NCBI GenBank assembly: GCA_937938065.1
Contig: CALDBH010000022.1
Coordinates: 1-23,161, forward strand
Origin: an uncultured Sulfurovum sp.
Lineage (GTDB): Bacteria > Campylobacterota > Campylobacteria > Campylobacterales > Sulfurovaceae
Direction: 5' to 3'
Length of the DNA stretch: 23,161 nucleotides
Below, one piece after another: positions 16,250 to 23,161 of this stretch; position 1 is the first letter of the stretch, and each line of letters opens with the position of its first letter. The notes below the pieces were generated by a model. That model did not search any database and had not been told where the DNA came from. It was given only the letters and a program-made list of their open reading frames with translations. A program made the position numbers and the translations under genes.

Positions 16250-16651
16250 ATGAAAATTATTACGACAAAAAATGCACCACAAGCGATCGGACCATATTCA
16301 CAGGCAGTTGAAGCGAATGGAATGATCTATACTTCAGGACAAATCGGTTTGACACCTGAGGGTGTATTTGCCGCAACAGATGTGGCTGGTCAGATGGATC
16401 AGGTGATGAAGAACTTGATTGCTGTATTGGATGCAGGTGGGGTGACTCTGAACGAAGTGATTAAGACAACGATCTTTTTAGCAGATATGAATGATTTTGC
16501 AACTGTGAATGATATCTATGCTTCTTACTTTGGAACACACAGACCGGTGAGAAGTACTGTGGCAGTCAAGACACTGCCTGCAAATGCACTTGTAGAGATA
16601 GACTGTGTAGCACTAAGAAGTGGACTTACAAGTGGAGATTACTCATACTAG
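16250..16651 (+). CDS. ridA: RidA family 2-iminobutanoate/2-iminopropanoate deaminase
   Basis: RidA hydrolyses reactive enamine/imine intermediates released by PLP enzymes, protecting the cell from them. The 133-residue protein shows GPYSQA (14-19) with Y16, YTSGQIGL (27-34), and the late signature RPVRSTVAVKTLPANALVEID (98-118). In that signature R101 binds the substrate carboxylate and E116 is the catalytic acid. These residues mark the deaminase-active RidA subgroup. AAAGG precedes the ATG, with a spacing of eight to ten bases. It forms a trimer in known members. The window also encodes PLP enzymes (ACC-deaminase-like, MetY), which are plausible sources of such intermediates, though not shown to be. 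Confidence 0.93.
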   Translation: MKIITTKNAPQAIGPYSQAVEANGMIYTSGQIGLTPEGVFAATDVAGQMDQVMKNLIAVLDAGGVTLNEVIKTTIFLADMNDFATVNDIYASYFGTHRPVRSTVAVKTLPANALVEIDCVALRSGLTSGDYSY

Positions 16652-16696
16652 TGAATAAATCTGCCTAGTTTAAAAAAATATTAAAACAACTTTGGG

Positions 16697-16702
16697 TATA
16701 AT
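16697..16702 (+). promoter_or_regulatory. -10 element for rplU-rpmA
   Basis: A TATAAT preceded by GGG lies about 40 bases upstream of the rplU ATG, with AT-rich DNA in place of a -35. It overlaps the only upstream in-frame alternative start (TTG 16692), which argues that the protein begins downstream at 16743. Confidence 0.6.
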
Positions 16703-16742
16703 CACGAACTTTTTAAAAAACAATAGATATAAAGGGTTTGCA

Positions 16743-17048
16743 ATGTACGCAATCATTAAAGCAAGTGGCCAACAATTTAAAGTTCAAGAGGGTGATATCA
16801 TCTGTTTTGACAACATGAATCTTGATCCAAAAGCAGCGGTAGAATTTAAAGAAGTTTTAGCGCTTGACAACGGTGAATTAACTGTAGGAGCTCCTTTCGT
16901 AGAAGGTGCTGTAGTTAAAGGTGAAGTGATCAATGAAGGTAGAGATAAAAAAGTTATCATCTACAAGAAAAGAAGAAGAAAAGATTCAAAACTTAAAAGA
17001 GGTTTCAGAAGAAGCTTTACAAGAGTTAGAATTACTAAAATAGCATAA
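16743..17048 (+). CDS. rplU: 50S ribosomal protein L21
   Basis: L21 is a small 23S rRNA-binding protein of the large subunit. Starting at ATG 16743 the product is 101 residues (E. coli 103). It opens [17 protein letters not shown] (2-18) and ends in the basic [17 protein letters not shown] stretch that contacts rRNA. A longer in-frame version from TTG 16692 would add 17 residues unlike L21 and would run through the promoter, so it is rejected. The Shine-Dalgarno AAAGGG is at 16731-16736. The stop overlaps the rpmA Shine-Dalgarno, and the pair forms the usual rplU-rpmA operon. Confidence 0.98.
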   Translation: MYAIIKASGQQFKVQEGDIICFDNMNLDPKAAVEFKEVLALDNGELTVGAPFVEGAVVKGEVINEGRDKKVIIYKKRRRKDSKLKRGFRRSFTRVRITKIA

Positions 17049-17057
17049 GGAGCTCAG

Positions 17058-17312
17058 ATGGCACACAAGAAAGGACAAGGGTCCACTCAAAATAACCGTG
17101 ATTCAGCTGGACGTCGTTTAGGCGTTAAAAAATTTGGTGGTGAAGCAGTTATCCCTGGTAACATTATCATCAGACAAAGAGGAACTAAAGTTCACCCAGG
17201 TAATGGTGTTGGAATGGGTAAAGACCATACAATATTTGCACTTGTTGAAGGTGTAGTTAAATTTGATAACAAATCTGCTACTCAAAAGAAAGTTTCAGTA
17301 GTACCTGCATAA
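17058..17312 (+). CDS. rpmA: 50S ribosomal protein L27
   Basis: L27 reaches the peptidyl-transferase centre with its N-terminal tail. The 84-residue sequence begins [15 protein letters not shown] and continues [21 protein letters not shown] and [11 protein letters not shown], all hallmark segments. It starts directly with the mature type of tail, without the cleaved extension seen in Firmicutes. The strong Shine-Dalgarno AAGGAG is at 17047-17052, and the gap from rplU is nine bases. Confidence 0.98.
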   Translation: MAHKKGQGSTQNNRDSAGRRLGVKKFGGEAVIPGNIIIRQRGTKVHPGNGVGMGKDHTIFALVEGVVKFDNKSATQKKVSVVPA

Positions 17313-17320
17313 TCCCTATC

Positions 17321-17347
17321 TAAGTCCGACAAGTTCGGACTTATTTA
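17321..17347 (+). terminator. Hairpin terminator after rpmA
   Basis: TAAGTCCGA (17321-17329) pairs perfectly with TCGGACTTA (17335-17343) around a five-base loop, starting nine bases after the rpmA stop. The following TTTATC is only a short T-tract, so termination may be partial. The minus-strand gene ends just to the right, so the hairpin could serve both sides. Confidence 0.65.
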
Positions 17348-17363
17348 TCTGAGTTATATCAGA

Positions 17364-17672
17364 TTAATTTCCCTCTTTTTTTTCATCCTCTATAACCAAT
17401 AGATGTCTACATTTGTTACGACCTAAAAACCAACCATCATTATAATACTTATCGTTATTAAAGAGCGTATGTGATTTTGTATACACACCTTTAGACGTGC
17501 TACATCCATCTGCAATGCCTTGTTGATAGTTCGCAGAAAAGTTTTTACCAAAATAGATACCGCTATGATAATATCCACTTTGATGTACAGATTCTTTTTT
17601 AGAGCTACAGCCGGTTAAATAGAATAATGTAGTAACAATTACTAATAATGATATAGATTTTCGATGAAGCAT
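17364..17672 (-). CDS. Small cysteine-containing lipoprotein, function unknown
   Basis: The gene encodes 102 residues with a lipoprotein signal: a short basic start, the core ISLLVIVTTLFYL, and the lipobox LTGC with C22. The mature domain has a tyrosine- and glycine-rich stretch (YYHSGIYFGKNF, 34-45) and then QQGIADGCSTSKGVYTK (50-66). NDGWFLGRNKC (78-88) follows. C57 and C88 may form a disulfide in the periplasm. The G-x-x-D-G-C ... Y-x-x-G-W-x-x-G pattern looks like a conserved small domain, but I cannot name it. AAAAGG upstream of the ATG, and an ATTATA (TATAAT on the minus strand) at 17701-17706, support expression. It lies alone on the minus strand between the rplU-rpmA and obgE units. 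Confidence 0.7.
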   Translation of the reverse strand: MLHRKSISLLVIVTTLFYLTGCSSKKESVHQSGYYHSGIYFGKNFSANYQQGIADGCSTSKGVYTKSHTLFNNDKYYNDGWFLGRNKCRHLLVIEDEKKEGN

Positions 17673-17700
17673 ATATCCGCCTTTTAGATCAAATATAAAA

Positions 17701-17706
17701 ATTATA
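17701..17706 (-). promoter_or_regulatory. -10 element for the minus-strand lipoprotein
   Basis: TATAAT reads on the minus strand 29 bases upstream of the ATG at 17672. It is divergent from the obgE promoter 23 bases away. Confidence 0.45.
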
Positions 17707-17728
17707 GCGATTATTCCCCTAATTTAGG

Positions 17729-17734
17729 TATAAT
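17729..17734 (+). promoter_or_regulatory. -10 element for the obgE operon
   Basis: TATAAT preceded by TTAGG is placed to start transcription near 17741, giving a leader of about 68 bases. No good -35 is present. Confidence 0.5.
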
Positions 17735-17748
17735 TTCGTAATTCATAT

Positions 17749-17788
17749 ACTATGGTCATATACGTTGGGTATATACAGTAGTTTTTTT
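17749..17788 (+). terminator. Possible attenuator hairpin in the obgE leader
   Basis: ATATAC (17758-17763) pairs with GTATAT (17769-17774), and ACTA (17749-17752) pairs with TAGT (17779-17782). Between them are two further pairs (17755-17756 with 17775-17776) and small internal loops. Seven T residues (17782-17788) follow directly, giving a terminator-like layout between promoter and gene. The stem is AU-rich and imperfect, so the call is tentative. Confidence 0.3.
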
Positions 17789-17808
17789 CACAAGATTAAA
17801 GGTTATAA

Positions 17809-18924
17809 ATGTTTGTAGATAGTGTAGAACTAACAATTAGTTCTGGTAAAGGTGGTGCGGGTGCCATCTCTTTTTGGACAGAAAAATTTGTCTCTAAAGG
17901 TGGTCCGGATGGTGGTGATGGTGGCCGTGGAGGTTCTGTACTTTTTAAAGTAGATAACAATACAGATACACTCTCAGCACTTCGTGGTCGTAACCATATT
18001 AAAGCAGAAAATGGTCGTCCAGGAGAAGGTCGTAAGTGTTATGGTCGTAAAGGGCACGATACTATTATTACGGTTCCTCCAGGTACTACAGTTGTAGATA
18101 TGGAGACAGGTGAAGAACTGCTTGATCTTGTCAATGAAGGTGATGTTGTTCCCTTCATTGAAGGGGGTAAAGGCGGTTTAGGAAATATGCACTTTAAAAG
18201 TTCAAGCAACCAAAGACCAACTTATGCACAACCTGGACTTCCAGGGATTACTAAACAAGTAAGACTTGAAATGAAACTCATCGCAGATGTAGGTTTAGTT
18301 GGATACCCAAATGTAGGGAAGTCTACACTTATAGCTACACTTTCAAATGCAAGACCACAGGTAGCCAACTATGAGTTTACTACATTGACACCGAAACTTG
18401 GTGTGGTGCATATGGGTGATTATGATTCCTATATGATGGCAGATATTCCTGGTATTATCGAGGGTGCCAGTGATGGTAGAGGTTTGGGTTTAGAGTTTTT
18501 AAAGCATATCGAGAGAACCAAAACGTTACTTCTGATGATAGATGCGGCAAATTACAGAGAGATGAAGTATCAGTATGAGACGCTTCTTGTTGAATTGCAT
18601 CGTTATTCTGAAACACTTGCGGCACGAAAGCATGCGATTGCCATTACCAAAATTGATGCACTTTCCCAAGATGAAGTCAATGCTTTAACAGAAACATTTT
18701 TGGCTGACATAGGTTTGGAAGCCAATGATACGTTAAATAAATATAAAGCAGATACAAAGTATCTAAGTTATGGATTTAAGACAGACTTTGGTGTGAAACT
18801 ACCAGAAGTGAAGCCATTTTTTGTACTGCCTATCTCATCTGTAGCACACTTAAATACGGAAGCGTTACGTTATGCTATTGGTGATTTTGTCAAACATGTT
18901 AAAGCAGAAAATGAAGCTGAGTAA
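17809..18924 (+). CDS. obgE: Obg-family GTPase
   Basis: ObgE/CgtA is an essential GTPase in 50S subunit maturation and growth control. The glycine-rich Obg domain covers residues 1-158 (for example GGPDGGDGGRGG, 31-42). The G domain follows with G1 GYPNVGKST (165-173), the G2 threonines at 191-192, G3 DIPG (212-215), G4 TKID (280-283) and G5 PISS (341-344). G4 has Thr where Asn is canonical. About 30 extra residues lie between G4 and G5 (around 303-336) compared with E. coli Obg. The protein ends at 371 without a long C-terminal tail. AAAGG at 17798-17802 supports the start. It heads the unit obgE-proB-fmt-birA-parA-parB. Confidence 0.96.
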   Translation: MFVDSVELTISSGKGGAGAISFWTEKFVSKGGPDGGDGGRGGSVLFKVDNNTDTLSALRGRNHIKAENGRPGEGRKCYGRKGHDTIITVPPGTTVVDMETGEELLDLVNEGDVVPFIEGGKGGLGNMHFKSSSNQRPTYAQPGLPGITKQVRLEMKLIADVGLVGYPNVGKSTLIATLSNARPQVANYEFTTLTPKLGVVHMGDYDSYMMADIPGIIEGASDGRGLGLEFLKHIERTKTLLLMIDAANYREMKYQYETLLVELHRYSETLAARKHAIAITKIDALSQDEVNALTETFLADIGLEANDTLNKYKADTKYLSYGFKTDFGVKLPEVKPFFVLPISSVAHLNTEALRYAIGDFVKHVKAENEAE

Positions 18925-18933
18925 GTAGGTTTT

Positions 18934-19695
18934 ATGAAAAGAATAGTCATTAAAGTAGGTTCTCATGTCTTAACAGAAGATGGTGCCATTGCTAAACCAC
19001 GTATGTTGGCTTTGGTAGAGTTGATTGCTGAACTTAAAGAAAATAATTATGATGTGATCTTAGTGAGTTCTGGTGCTGTATCTGCAGGATATACACAATT
19101 ACCATTAAATAGAAGTATTGTGGCAAATAGACAAGCTCTTGCCGCTATTGGACAACCCTATTTACTTAAAATGTATCAAGAAAAGTTCGCTAAATTTAAT
19201 GTACTCTGTTCTCAAGTACTTTTAAGTGCTGATGTTTTCGATTCTAGAAAGCATACAGAACATGCAAAAAATGCCATAGATACACTTTTGAAAAATAATG
19301 TAGTACCTATTATCAATGAAAATGATACAGTGAGTATCGAAGAATTGGTTTTTGGAGACAATGACAGACTCTCTGCACATGTGGCACACTATTTTGACGC
19401 AGCACTACTTGTTATACTTTCAGACATTGATGCCTTTTATGATAAGGATCCAAACAAATATGACGATGCTAAACGAAGAGCTATCGTAAATATGATAGAA
19501 GAGAGTGAACTCAATGCTGAGCATACGCCCAATAATGAATTTGCTACAGGCGGTATTGTGACTAAACTCCAATCTGCAGATTTTTTAATGAAACAAGGTA
19601 GAGAGATGTTTTTGGCAAGTGGATTTGATCTTAGTGATGTGAAAGCTTTTCTTGTAGATGGTGAGCATAAGGGTGGCACACTTTTTAAAGCCTAA
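18934..19695 (+). CDS. proB: Glutamate 5-kinase, short form without PUA domain
   Basis: ProB phosphorylates glutamate with ATP, the first step of proline synthesis. The 253 residues cover only the amino-acid-kinase domain; the C-terminal PUA domain of the 367-residue E. coli enzyme is absent. [10 protein letters not shown] (4-13) with K7, VSSGAVSAG (44-52), NENDTV (128-133), FGDNDRLSA (140-148), [11 protein letters not shown] (163-173) and TGGIVTK (205-211) are all present and in order. AAGTAGG precedes the ATG, and the gap from obgE is nine bases. proA is not in the window. Confidence 0.95.
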   Translation: MKRIVIKVGSHVLTEDGAIAKPRMLALVELIAELKENNYDVILVSSGAVSAGYTQLPLNRSIVANRQALAAIGQPYLLKMYQEKFAKFNVLCSQVLLSADVFDSRKHTEHAKNAIDTLLKNNVVPIINENDTVSIEELVFGDNDRLSAHVAHYFDAALLVILSDIDAFYDKDPNKYDDAKRRAIVNMIEESELNAEHTPNNEFATGGIVTKLQSADFLMKQGREMFLASGFDLSDVKAFLVDGEHKGGTLFKA

Positions 19696-19725
19696 ACGCG
19701 TTTAATTTATAATAAGAAGAATAGA

Positions 19726-20640
19726 ATGAAATATAAAATAGTTTACATGGGAACACCCCACTACGCAAAAGAGATCCTCAATACACTGATAGAAGCTGAA
19801 GACATGGAAGTCTCTTTGGTTTTAACACAACCAGACCGTCCTGTAGGACGTAAGAAGGTTTTGACACCACCTCCAGTAAAATTGTTAGCACTTGAACATC
19901 ACATTAAAATCTTACAGCCTAATCGTCTAAGTGATGAAGGTATAGAAGAAGCTATAAAAGATGTGAAGCCTGATTTTATAGTGGTGGCAGCATTTGGACA
20001 GATCTTACCTAAGAGTATATTGGAAATTGCTCCTTGTATCAACTTACATGCTTCACTTTTACCTCAGTATAGAGGTGCCTCTCCTGTACAACAATCTTTA
20101 CTTAATGGTGATGAAAAAACGGGTGTTACTTCCATGCTGATGGAAGAGGGCTTAGATACCGGTCCTATGCTTGAAAAAGTAGAATTTATCATACCATCAG
20201 ACATGAGGCTTCATGCACTGATGGCACAATTGACCTCTGATGCATGTACACTTACACTAAGTACAATTCGAAATTATGACAACATTACAGCTCAAGCACA
20301 GGATGAAGATCAGGCAACACTTTGTAAAAAAATCAAAAAGAGTGATGGTGAAGTAGATTTTGAAGATGCAAATTTAATCTATAATAAATACCGTGCATTT
20401 GAAGGTTGGCCAGGTATATTTACTGCTGATGGTACAAAACTTGATGGACTTAATATCGTAGATGCAACATCTAAGAACAGCACTTTAGAGATCCTCTCAT
20501 TTGATGCTGACAGTGTAGTGGTTGGATGCAGTAAAGGTGCATTGAAAATAGAAAGTTTACAGCCTGCATCAAAAAAGGCGATGTCGGCCAAAGCGTATTG
20601 TGTAGGAAGGGGGCTGAAAGTTGGAGATACTCTGCTTTAG
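19726..20640 (+). CDS. fmt: Methionyl-tRNA formyltransferase
   Basis: Fmt formylates initiator Met-tRNA using 10-formyltetrahydrofolate. The 304 residues include VYMGTPHYA (6-14), the catalytic N106 and H108 (INLHASLLPQYRGASPVQ), and D144 (GLDTGPML), each two less than in E. coli. The C-terminal tRNA-binding domain runs from about 205 and ends with VGRGLKVGD. AAGAAGAA lies six to twelve bases upstream of the ATG. A TATAAT at 19708-19713 might add an internal promoter, but its start site would fall almost on the ATG. Its 3' end overlaps birA by 20 bases if birA starts at TTG 20621. Confidence 0.97.
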   Translation: MKYKIVYMGTPHYAKEILNTLIEAEDMEVSLVLTQPDRPVGRKKVLTPPPVKLLALEHHIKILQPNRLSDEGIEEAIKDVKPDFIVVAAFGQILPKSILEIAPCINLHASLLPQYRGASPVQQSLLNGDEKTGVTSMLMEEGLDTGPMLEKVEFIIPSDMRLHALMAQLTSDACTLTLSTIRNYDNITAQAQDEDQATLCKKIKKSDGEVDFEDANLIYNKYRAFEGWPGIFTADGTKLDGLNIVDATSKNSTLEILSFDADSVVVGCSKGALKIESLQPASKKAMSAKAYCVGRGLKVGDTLL

Positions 20641-21256
20641 TATGCTTCCTTCTACACAAAAATATCTGGTAGATCAGTTAGAGAAAGGTAAGGTCCAAGC
20701 ACCAATAGCTGTGATATGTTCAGAACAAAGTTCAGGTCTTGGAAGTCGTGATAATTCTTGGTCTGGGGGAGAAGGAAACTTTTTTGCTTCTATAGCGCTA
20801 GATTTAGATATGCTTCCTCAAGATTTACCGCTTGGGTCTGCTTCGATATACTTCTCTTTTATCATGAAACAAACACTTGATGCACTTGGTGAAAATATCT
20901 GGTTAAAATGGCCCAATGACTTCTATTTAAATGATGATAAAGTAGGTGGAACCATTACCAAAAAAGTGAATAATACATTAGTGTGTGGAATCGGAATAAA
21001 TTTAAAAAAATCTCAAAATGGCTACAGAGCCTTACAGTGCGATATTTCAGCTCAGAAATTACTGAGAAATTACATTTTGGCACTTGAAAAATTTCCAAAA
21101 TGGAAGCAAATCTTTAGAGAGTATGAGATAGAATTTGAACTAAGCAGGGAGTTTTCAGTTCATATTGAAAATGACAAAAAGAGCCTATCGAATGCAACTT
21201 TATGTGAGGATGGCTCTTTGATTATAGAAGGGGATAGGGTGTTTAGTTTACGATGA
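20621..21256 (+). CDS. birA: Biotin--[acetyl-CoA-carboxylase] ligase, catalytic domain only
   Basis: BirA joins biotin to biotin carboxyl carrier protein through biotinyl-AMP. The 211-residue form lacks the N-terminal helix-turn-helix, so it should not act as a repressor. STQKYL (11-16) begins the substrate region. SSGLGSRDNSW (37-47) is the ATP/biotin loop in place of GRGRxGRxW, followed by WLKWPNDFYL (94-103), K107 with VGG, and CGIGIN (122-127). I choose TTG 20621 because AGGAAGGGGG at 20604-20613 is seven bases upstream and the residues EILCFS supply the expected first beta strand. ATG 20642 has no spaced Shine-Dalgarno and would remove that strand. The stop overlaps the parA ATG by four bases. 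Confidence 0.9.
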   Translation: MEILCFSMLPSTQKYLVDQLEKGKVQAPIAVICSEQSSGLGSRDNSWSGGEGNFFASIALDLDMLPQDLPLGSASIYFSFIMKQTLDALGENIWLKWPNDFYLNDDKVGGTITKKVNNTLVCGIGINLKKSQNGYRALQCDISAQKLLRNYILALEKFPKWKQIFREYEIEFELSREFSVHIENDKKSLSNATLCEDGSLIIEGDRVFSLR

Positions 21257-22038
21257 GCGAAGTAATTAGCATAGCCAACCAAAAAGGTGGCGTAGGGAAA
21301 ACAACAACAGCAGTAAATTTGGCAGCTTCTTTAGCCGAAAAAGGCAAGAAAGTCCTTCTTTTGGACATTGATCCACAGTCCAATGCAACAACAAGTTTAG
21401 GTTTTAGTAGAAGTGATTATGAATATAATATTTATCATGTACTTATAGGAAGTAAAAAGCTTTCAGAAGTCATACTTAAAAAAGAAGTTGAAAACCTTAA
21501 ACTTGTGCCTTCGAACATAGGATTGGTTGGTATAGAAAAAGAGTTTTACAATCCTAAGGCAAAAAATAGAGAGTTGGTTCTTAAGAAAAAAATTAAAGAG
21601 GTTTCTTCGAAATTTGACTTTATTATTATAGATTCACCTCCTGCACTGGGACCTATTACAATTAATGCTTTGAGTGCATCTTATTCTGTGATCATTCCTA
21701 TTCAGTGTGAATTCTTTGCACTGGAAGGTCTTGCACAGCTACTCAATACAGTAAGTCTTTTGAAAAAAACGATTAATCCAAAACTCAAGATCAAAGGTTT
21801 CTTACCTACGATGTATTCTGGACAAAATAATCTTTCTAAACAGGTACTTGCTGACCTAAGTCATCACTTCAAAGATAAACTTTTCCACATAAAAAAAGGA
21901 AAAGAGTGTATTGTTGTACCTCGTAATGTCAAGATCGCTGAAAGTCCAAGTTTTGGTAAACCTGTTACTTCTTACGCTGTAAGTTCTAAAGGTTCTGTCG
22001 CGTATAGAGACCTGGCAACAGTGATAGCAAGAGGTTAA
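21253..22038 (+). CDS. parA: Chromosome-partitioning ATPase ParA (Soj)
   Basis: ParA/Soj is a deviant-Walker ATPase that drives origin segregation together with ParB and parS. The deviant Walker A KGGVGKTT (11-18) has the signature K11 and K16. LLLDIDPQSNAT (35-46) contains the Walker A' aspartates, and FIIIDSPP (123-130) is Walker B. At 261 residues with no N-terminal helix-turn-helix, it is the chromosomal Soj type. It overlaps birA by four bases (ATGA), and parB starts two bases after its stop, so the three are translationally linked. Confidence 0.96.
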   Translation: MSEVISIANQKGGVGKTTTAVNLAASLAEKGKKVLLLDIDPQSNATTSLGFSRSDYEYNIYHVLIGSKKLSEVILKKEVENLKLVPSNIGLVGIEKEFYNPKAKNRELVLKKKIKEVSSKFDFIIIDSPPALGPITINALSASYSVIIPIQCEFFALEGLAQLLNTVSLLKKTINPKLKIKGFLPTMYSGQNNLSKQVLADLSHHFKDKLFHIKKGKECIVVPRNVKIAESPSFGKPVTSYAVSSKGSVAYRDLATVIARG

Positions 22039-22040
22039 GT

Positions 22041-22952
22041 ATGGCATTAGGCAGAGGGCTGGGAGCGATCCTTTCTGAAGTAGAAGAGGCTTATGAAAAA
22101 GACTTAAGTGATATCGATAGTTTTGAACTTGAATCACAAGGTGCAAGGGTAGAAGAATTACCTGTTGACCGTATTTCAGAGAACCCTTTTCAACCACGTA
22201 AACATTTTGATGAACAAGCGCTTAAAGAGCTAAGTCAGTCTATCGCAGAACATGGGCTGCTTCAGCCTATCGTTGTTATAGAAAAAGAAGATGGCTATCT
22301 TCTTATCGCAGGTGAGCGTCGTCTTAGAGCACATAAGCTTGCAAAACTCACAAATATAAAAGCGATCATAGCGGATGCAGACATAGACGAAGTAAGACTT
22401 CGTGAACTTGCACTTATTGAGAATATACAAAGAGAAAACCTTAATGCCATAGAACTGGCAAACTCCTATGCAGAGTTAATAGAAGTACACAATATCACAC
22501 ATGATGACCTCTCTTCTATCGTACATAAAAGCCGTTCACAGATCACCAATACTATGCGTCTTCTCAGCTTATCTCCTTATGTTCAGGAGCAACTCGTTGA
22601 CGGAAAGATATCTCAAGGACATGCGAAGGTGTTAGTGGGTCTTGATGAGAAGAAACAAAAAATTGTGATAGACAGTATTATCGGTCAAAAACTATCTGTG
22701 CGTGACACTGAAAATATGGTGAAGAAGTATAAAGGTAATGTGTCTGTAAATGTACCTAAAACAGCTACGCCAAATCTACTGGAAAAATATGCCGATGTTT
22801 TAGCAGAAGCTTTACCTTTTAAGTATAAGCTCAAAACAAAAAGTATTGAAATTAGTTTTGAGAATGAAAAAGAGGTTGAAAACTTCTTAGCACAGCTACA
22901 AGCAATGAACGATAAGAAGATAAATACTTTATTTAAACGTATGCTCAAATAA
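22041..22952 (+). CDS. parB: Chromosome-partitioning protein ParB (Spo0J)
   Basis: ParB binds parS sites, spreads as a CTP-dependent clamp and loads the segregation machinery. The 303 residues start MALGRGLGAIL, a motif typical of chromosomal ParB. They include NPFQPRK (48-54), the CTP-binding GERRLRAHKLA (91-101) and ENIQREN (127-133). The helix-turn-helix lies around 153-175 (THDDLSSIVHKSRSQITNT). A C-terminal dimerisation region follows a basic linker. AGAGG just inside the end of parA serves as Shine-Dalgarno. No perfect parS site is visible near the gene; the closest palindrome in the window is inside hisD. Confidence 0.96.
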   Translation: MALGRGLGAILSEVEEAYEKDLSDIDSFELESQGARVEELPVDRISENPFQPRKHFDEQALKELSQSIAEHGLLQPIVVIEKEDGYLLIAGERRLRAHKLAKLTNIKAIIADADIDEVRLRELALIENIQRENLNAIELANSYAELIEVHNITHDDLSSIVHKSRSQITNTMRLLSLSPYVQEQLVDGKISQGHAKVLVGLDEKKQKIVIDSIIGQKLSVRDTENMVKKYKGNVSVNVPKTATPNLLEKYADVLAEALPFKYKLKTKSIEISFENEKEVENFLAQLQAMNDKKINTLFKRMLK

Positions 22953-23051
22953 AATCTACAATTCACCTTTATATTTAAAATACTCAGAAATTTTAATCAT
23001 ACCCTCATGACAATAATGGTAAAATAACGCGAAATTACATGAGGAGTTTTA

Positions 23052-23161
23052 ATGCTTGACATACATTTACCATTGATGTTGTTCGTACTCGCTTTATTTC
23101 TAACCCTGCTTGTTCTTTTAAATAATATGCTATTTCAACCATTGGTAAAATTTATGGATGA
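23052..23161 (+). CDS. atpF': ATP synthase F0 subunit b' (N-terminal fragment)
   Basis: The visible 36 residues begin LDIHLPLMLFVLALFLTLLVLLNNMLFQPLVKFMD. This is a single membrane span followed by a QPLVKFMD-type exit into the stalk, typical of the b/b' subunits anchoring F1 to F0. GAGGAG at 23041-23046 is five bases from the ATG, and a TAAAAT at 23020-23025 may be its -10. Following parB, this position is where I recall the b' gene opening the ATP synthase operon in Campylobacterota. The gene runs off the window. Confidence 0.88.
   Translation, partial: MLDIHLPLMLFVLALFLTLLVLLNNMLFQPLVKFMD

Noticed and set aside
16692..16742. Longer N-terminus for rplU from a TTG at 16692
   Set aside because: It would cross the TATAAT at 16697-16702 and add residues not seen in L21. 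The ATG at 16743 has AAAGGG upstream and gives the normal length.

Overview
The window reads as chromosomal core DNA of a Campylobacterota (epsilonproteobacterial) genome. It is AT-rich and densely packed, with many genes overlapping by 1-4 bases. The order rplU-rpmA-obgE-proB-fmt-birA-parA-parB-atpF' is, as I recall it, the block found in Campylobacter. The order cinA(pncC)/ileS/small ORF/gatA/guaB and the pairing of a PEB4-like chaperone with fba also recall that phylum. The protein style suggests a free-living sulfur-oxidising relative such as Sulfurovum or Sulfurimonas; this genus-level guess is inference.

Layout. 3-308: C-terminus of a SurA/PEB4-like periplasmic chaperone. 331-1404: class II aldolase. 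1413-1442: REP-like palindrome. 1447-3624: an ACC-deaminase-like PLP enzyme joined stop-to-start with hisD. 3790-4347: exported thiol peroxidase homologue. 4523-5220: seven tRNA genes on the minus strand (Lys-Val-Asp-Lys-Glu-Val-Asp in transcription order) behind a consensus promoter at 5260-5288. 5308-5790: stand-alone CinA C-terminal (PncC) protein, also minus. 5872-11551: ileS, a 41-residue membrane ORF, gatA and guaB. 11562-11592: second REP-like palindrome. 11689-15110: metY, metX, xseB and a nitrilase-fold protein lacking two of the three catalytic residues. 15164-16651: an E1/ThiF-like protein, a lipoprotein and ridA. 16743-17312: rplU-rpmA with a terminator. 17364-17672: a small lipoprotein on the minus strand. 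17809-22952: obgE, proB, fmt, birA, parA and parB. 23052 to the edge: start of the ATP synthase b' subunit.

The genes serve central metabolism (FbaA, GuaB), amino-acid synthesis (HisD, MetX/MetY, ProB), translation (tRNAs, IleRS, GatA, Fmt, L21, L27, ObgE), chromosome segregation (ParA/ParB) and damage control (Tpx, RidA, PncC). MetX and MetY form a two-step route from homoserine to homocysteine by direct sulfhydrylation, although metX seems able to start from its own promoter.

I found no CRISPR array, prophage, transposase, toxin-antitoxin pair or defence island, and no convincing undescribed multi-gene system. The items most worth a second look are small. They are the nitrilase-fold probable pseudoenzyme in the metX-xseB cluster, an exported Tpx without its resolving cysteine, and an apparently PPIase-less SurA-like chaperone. 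Others are a conserved-looking 41-residue membrane ORF wedged between ileS and gatA, two related short palindromes (one covering a ribosome-binding region), a partly duplicated tRNA array, and a hairpin plus T-run in the obgE leader.
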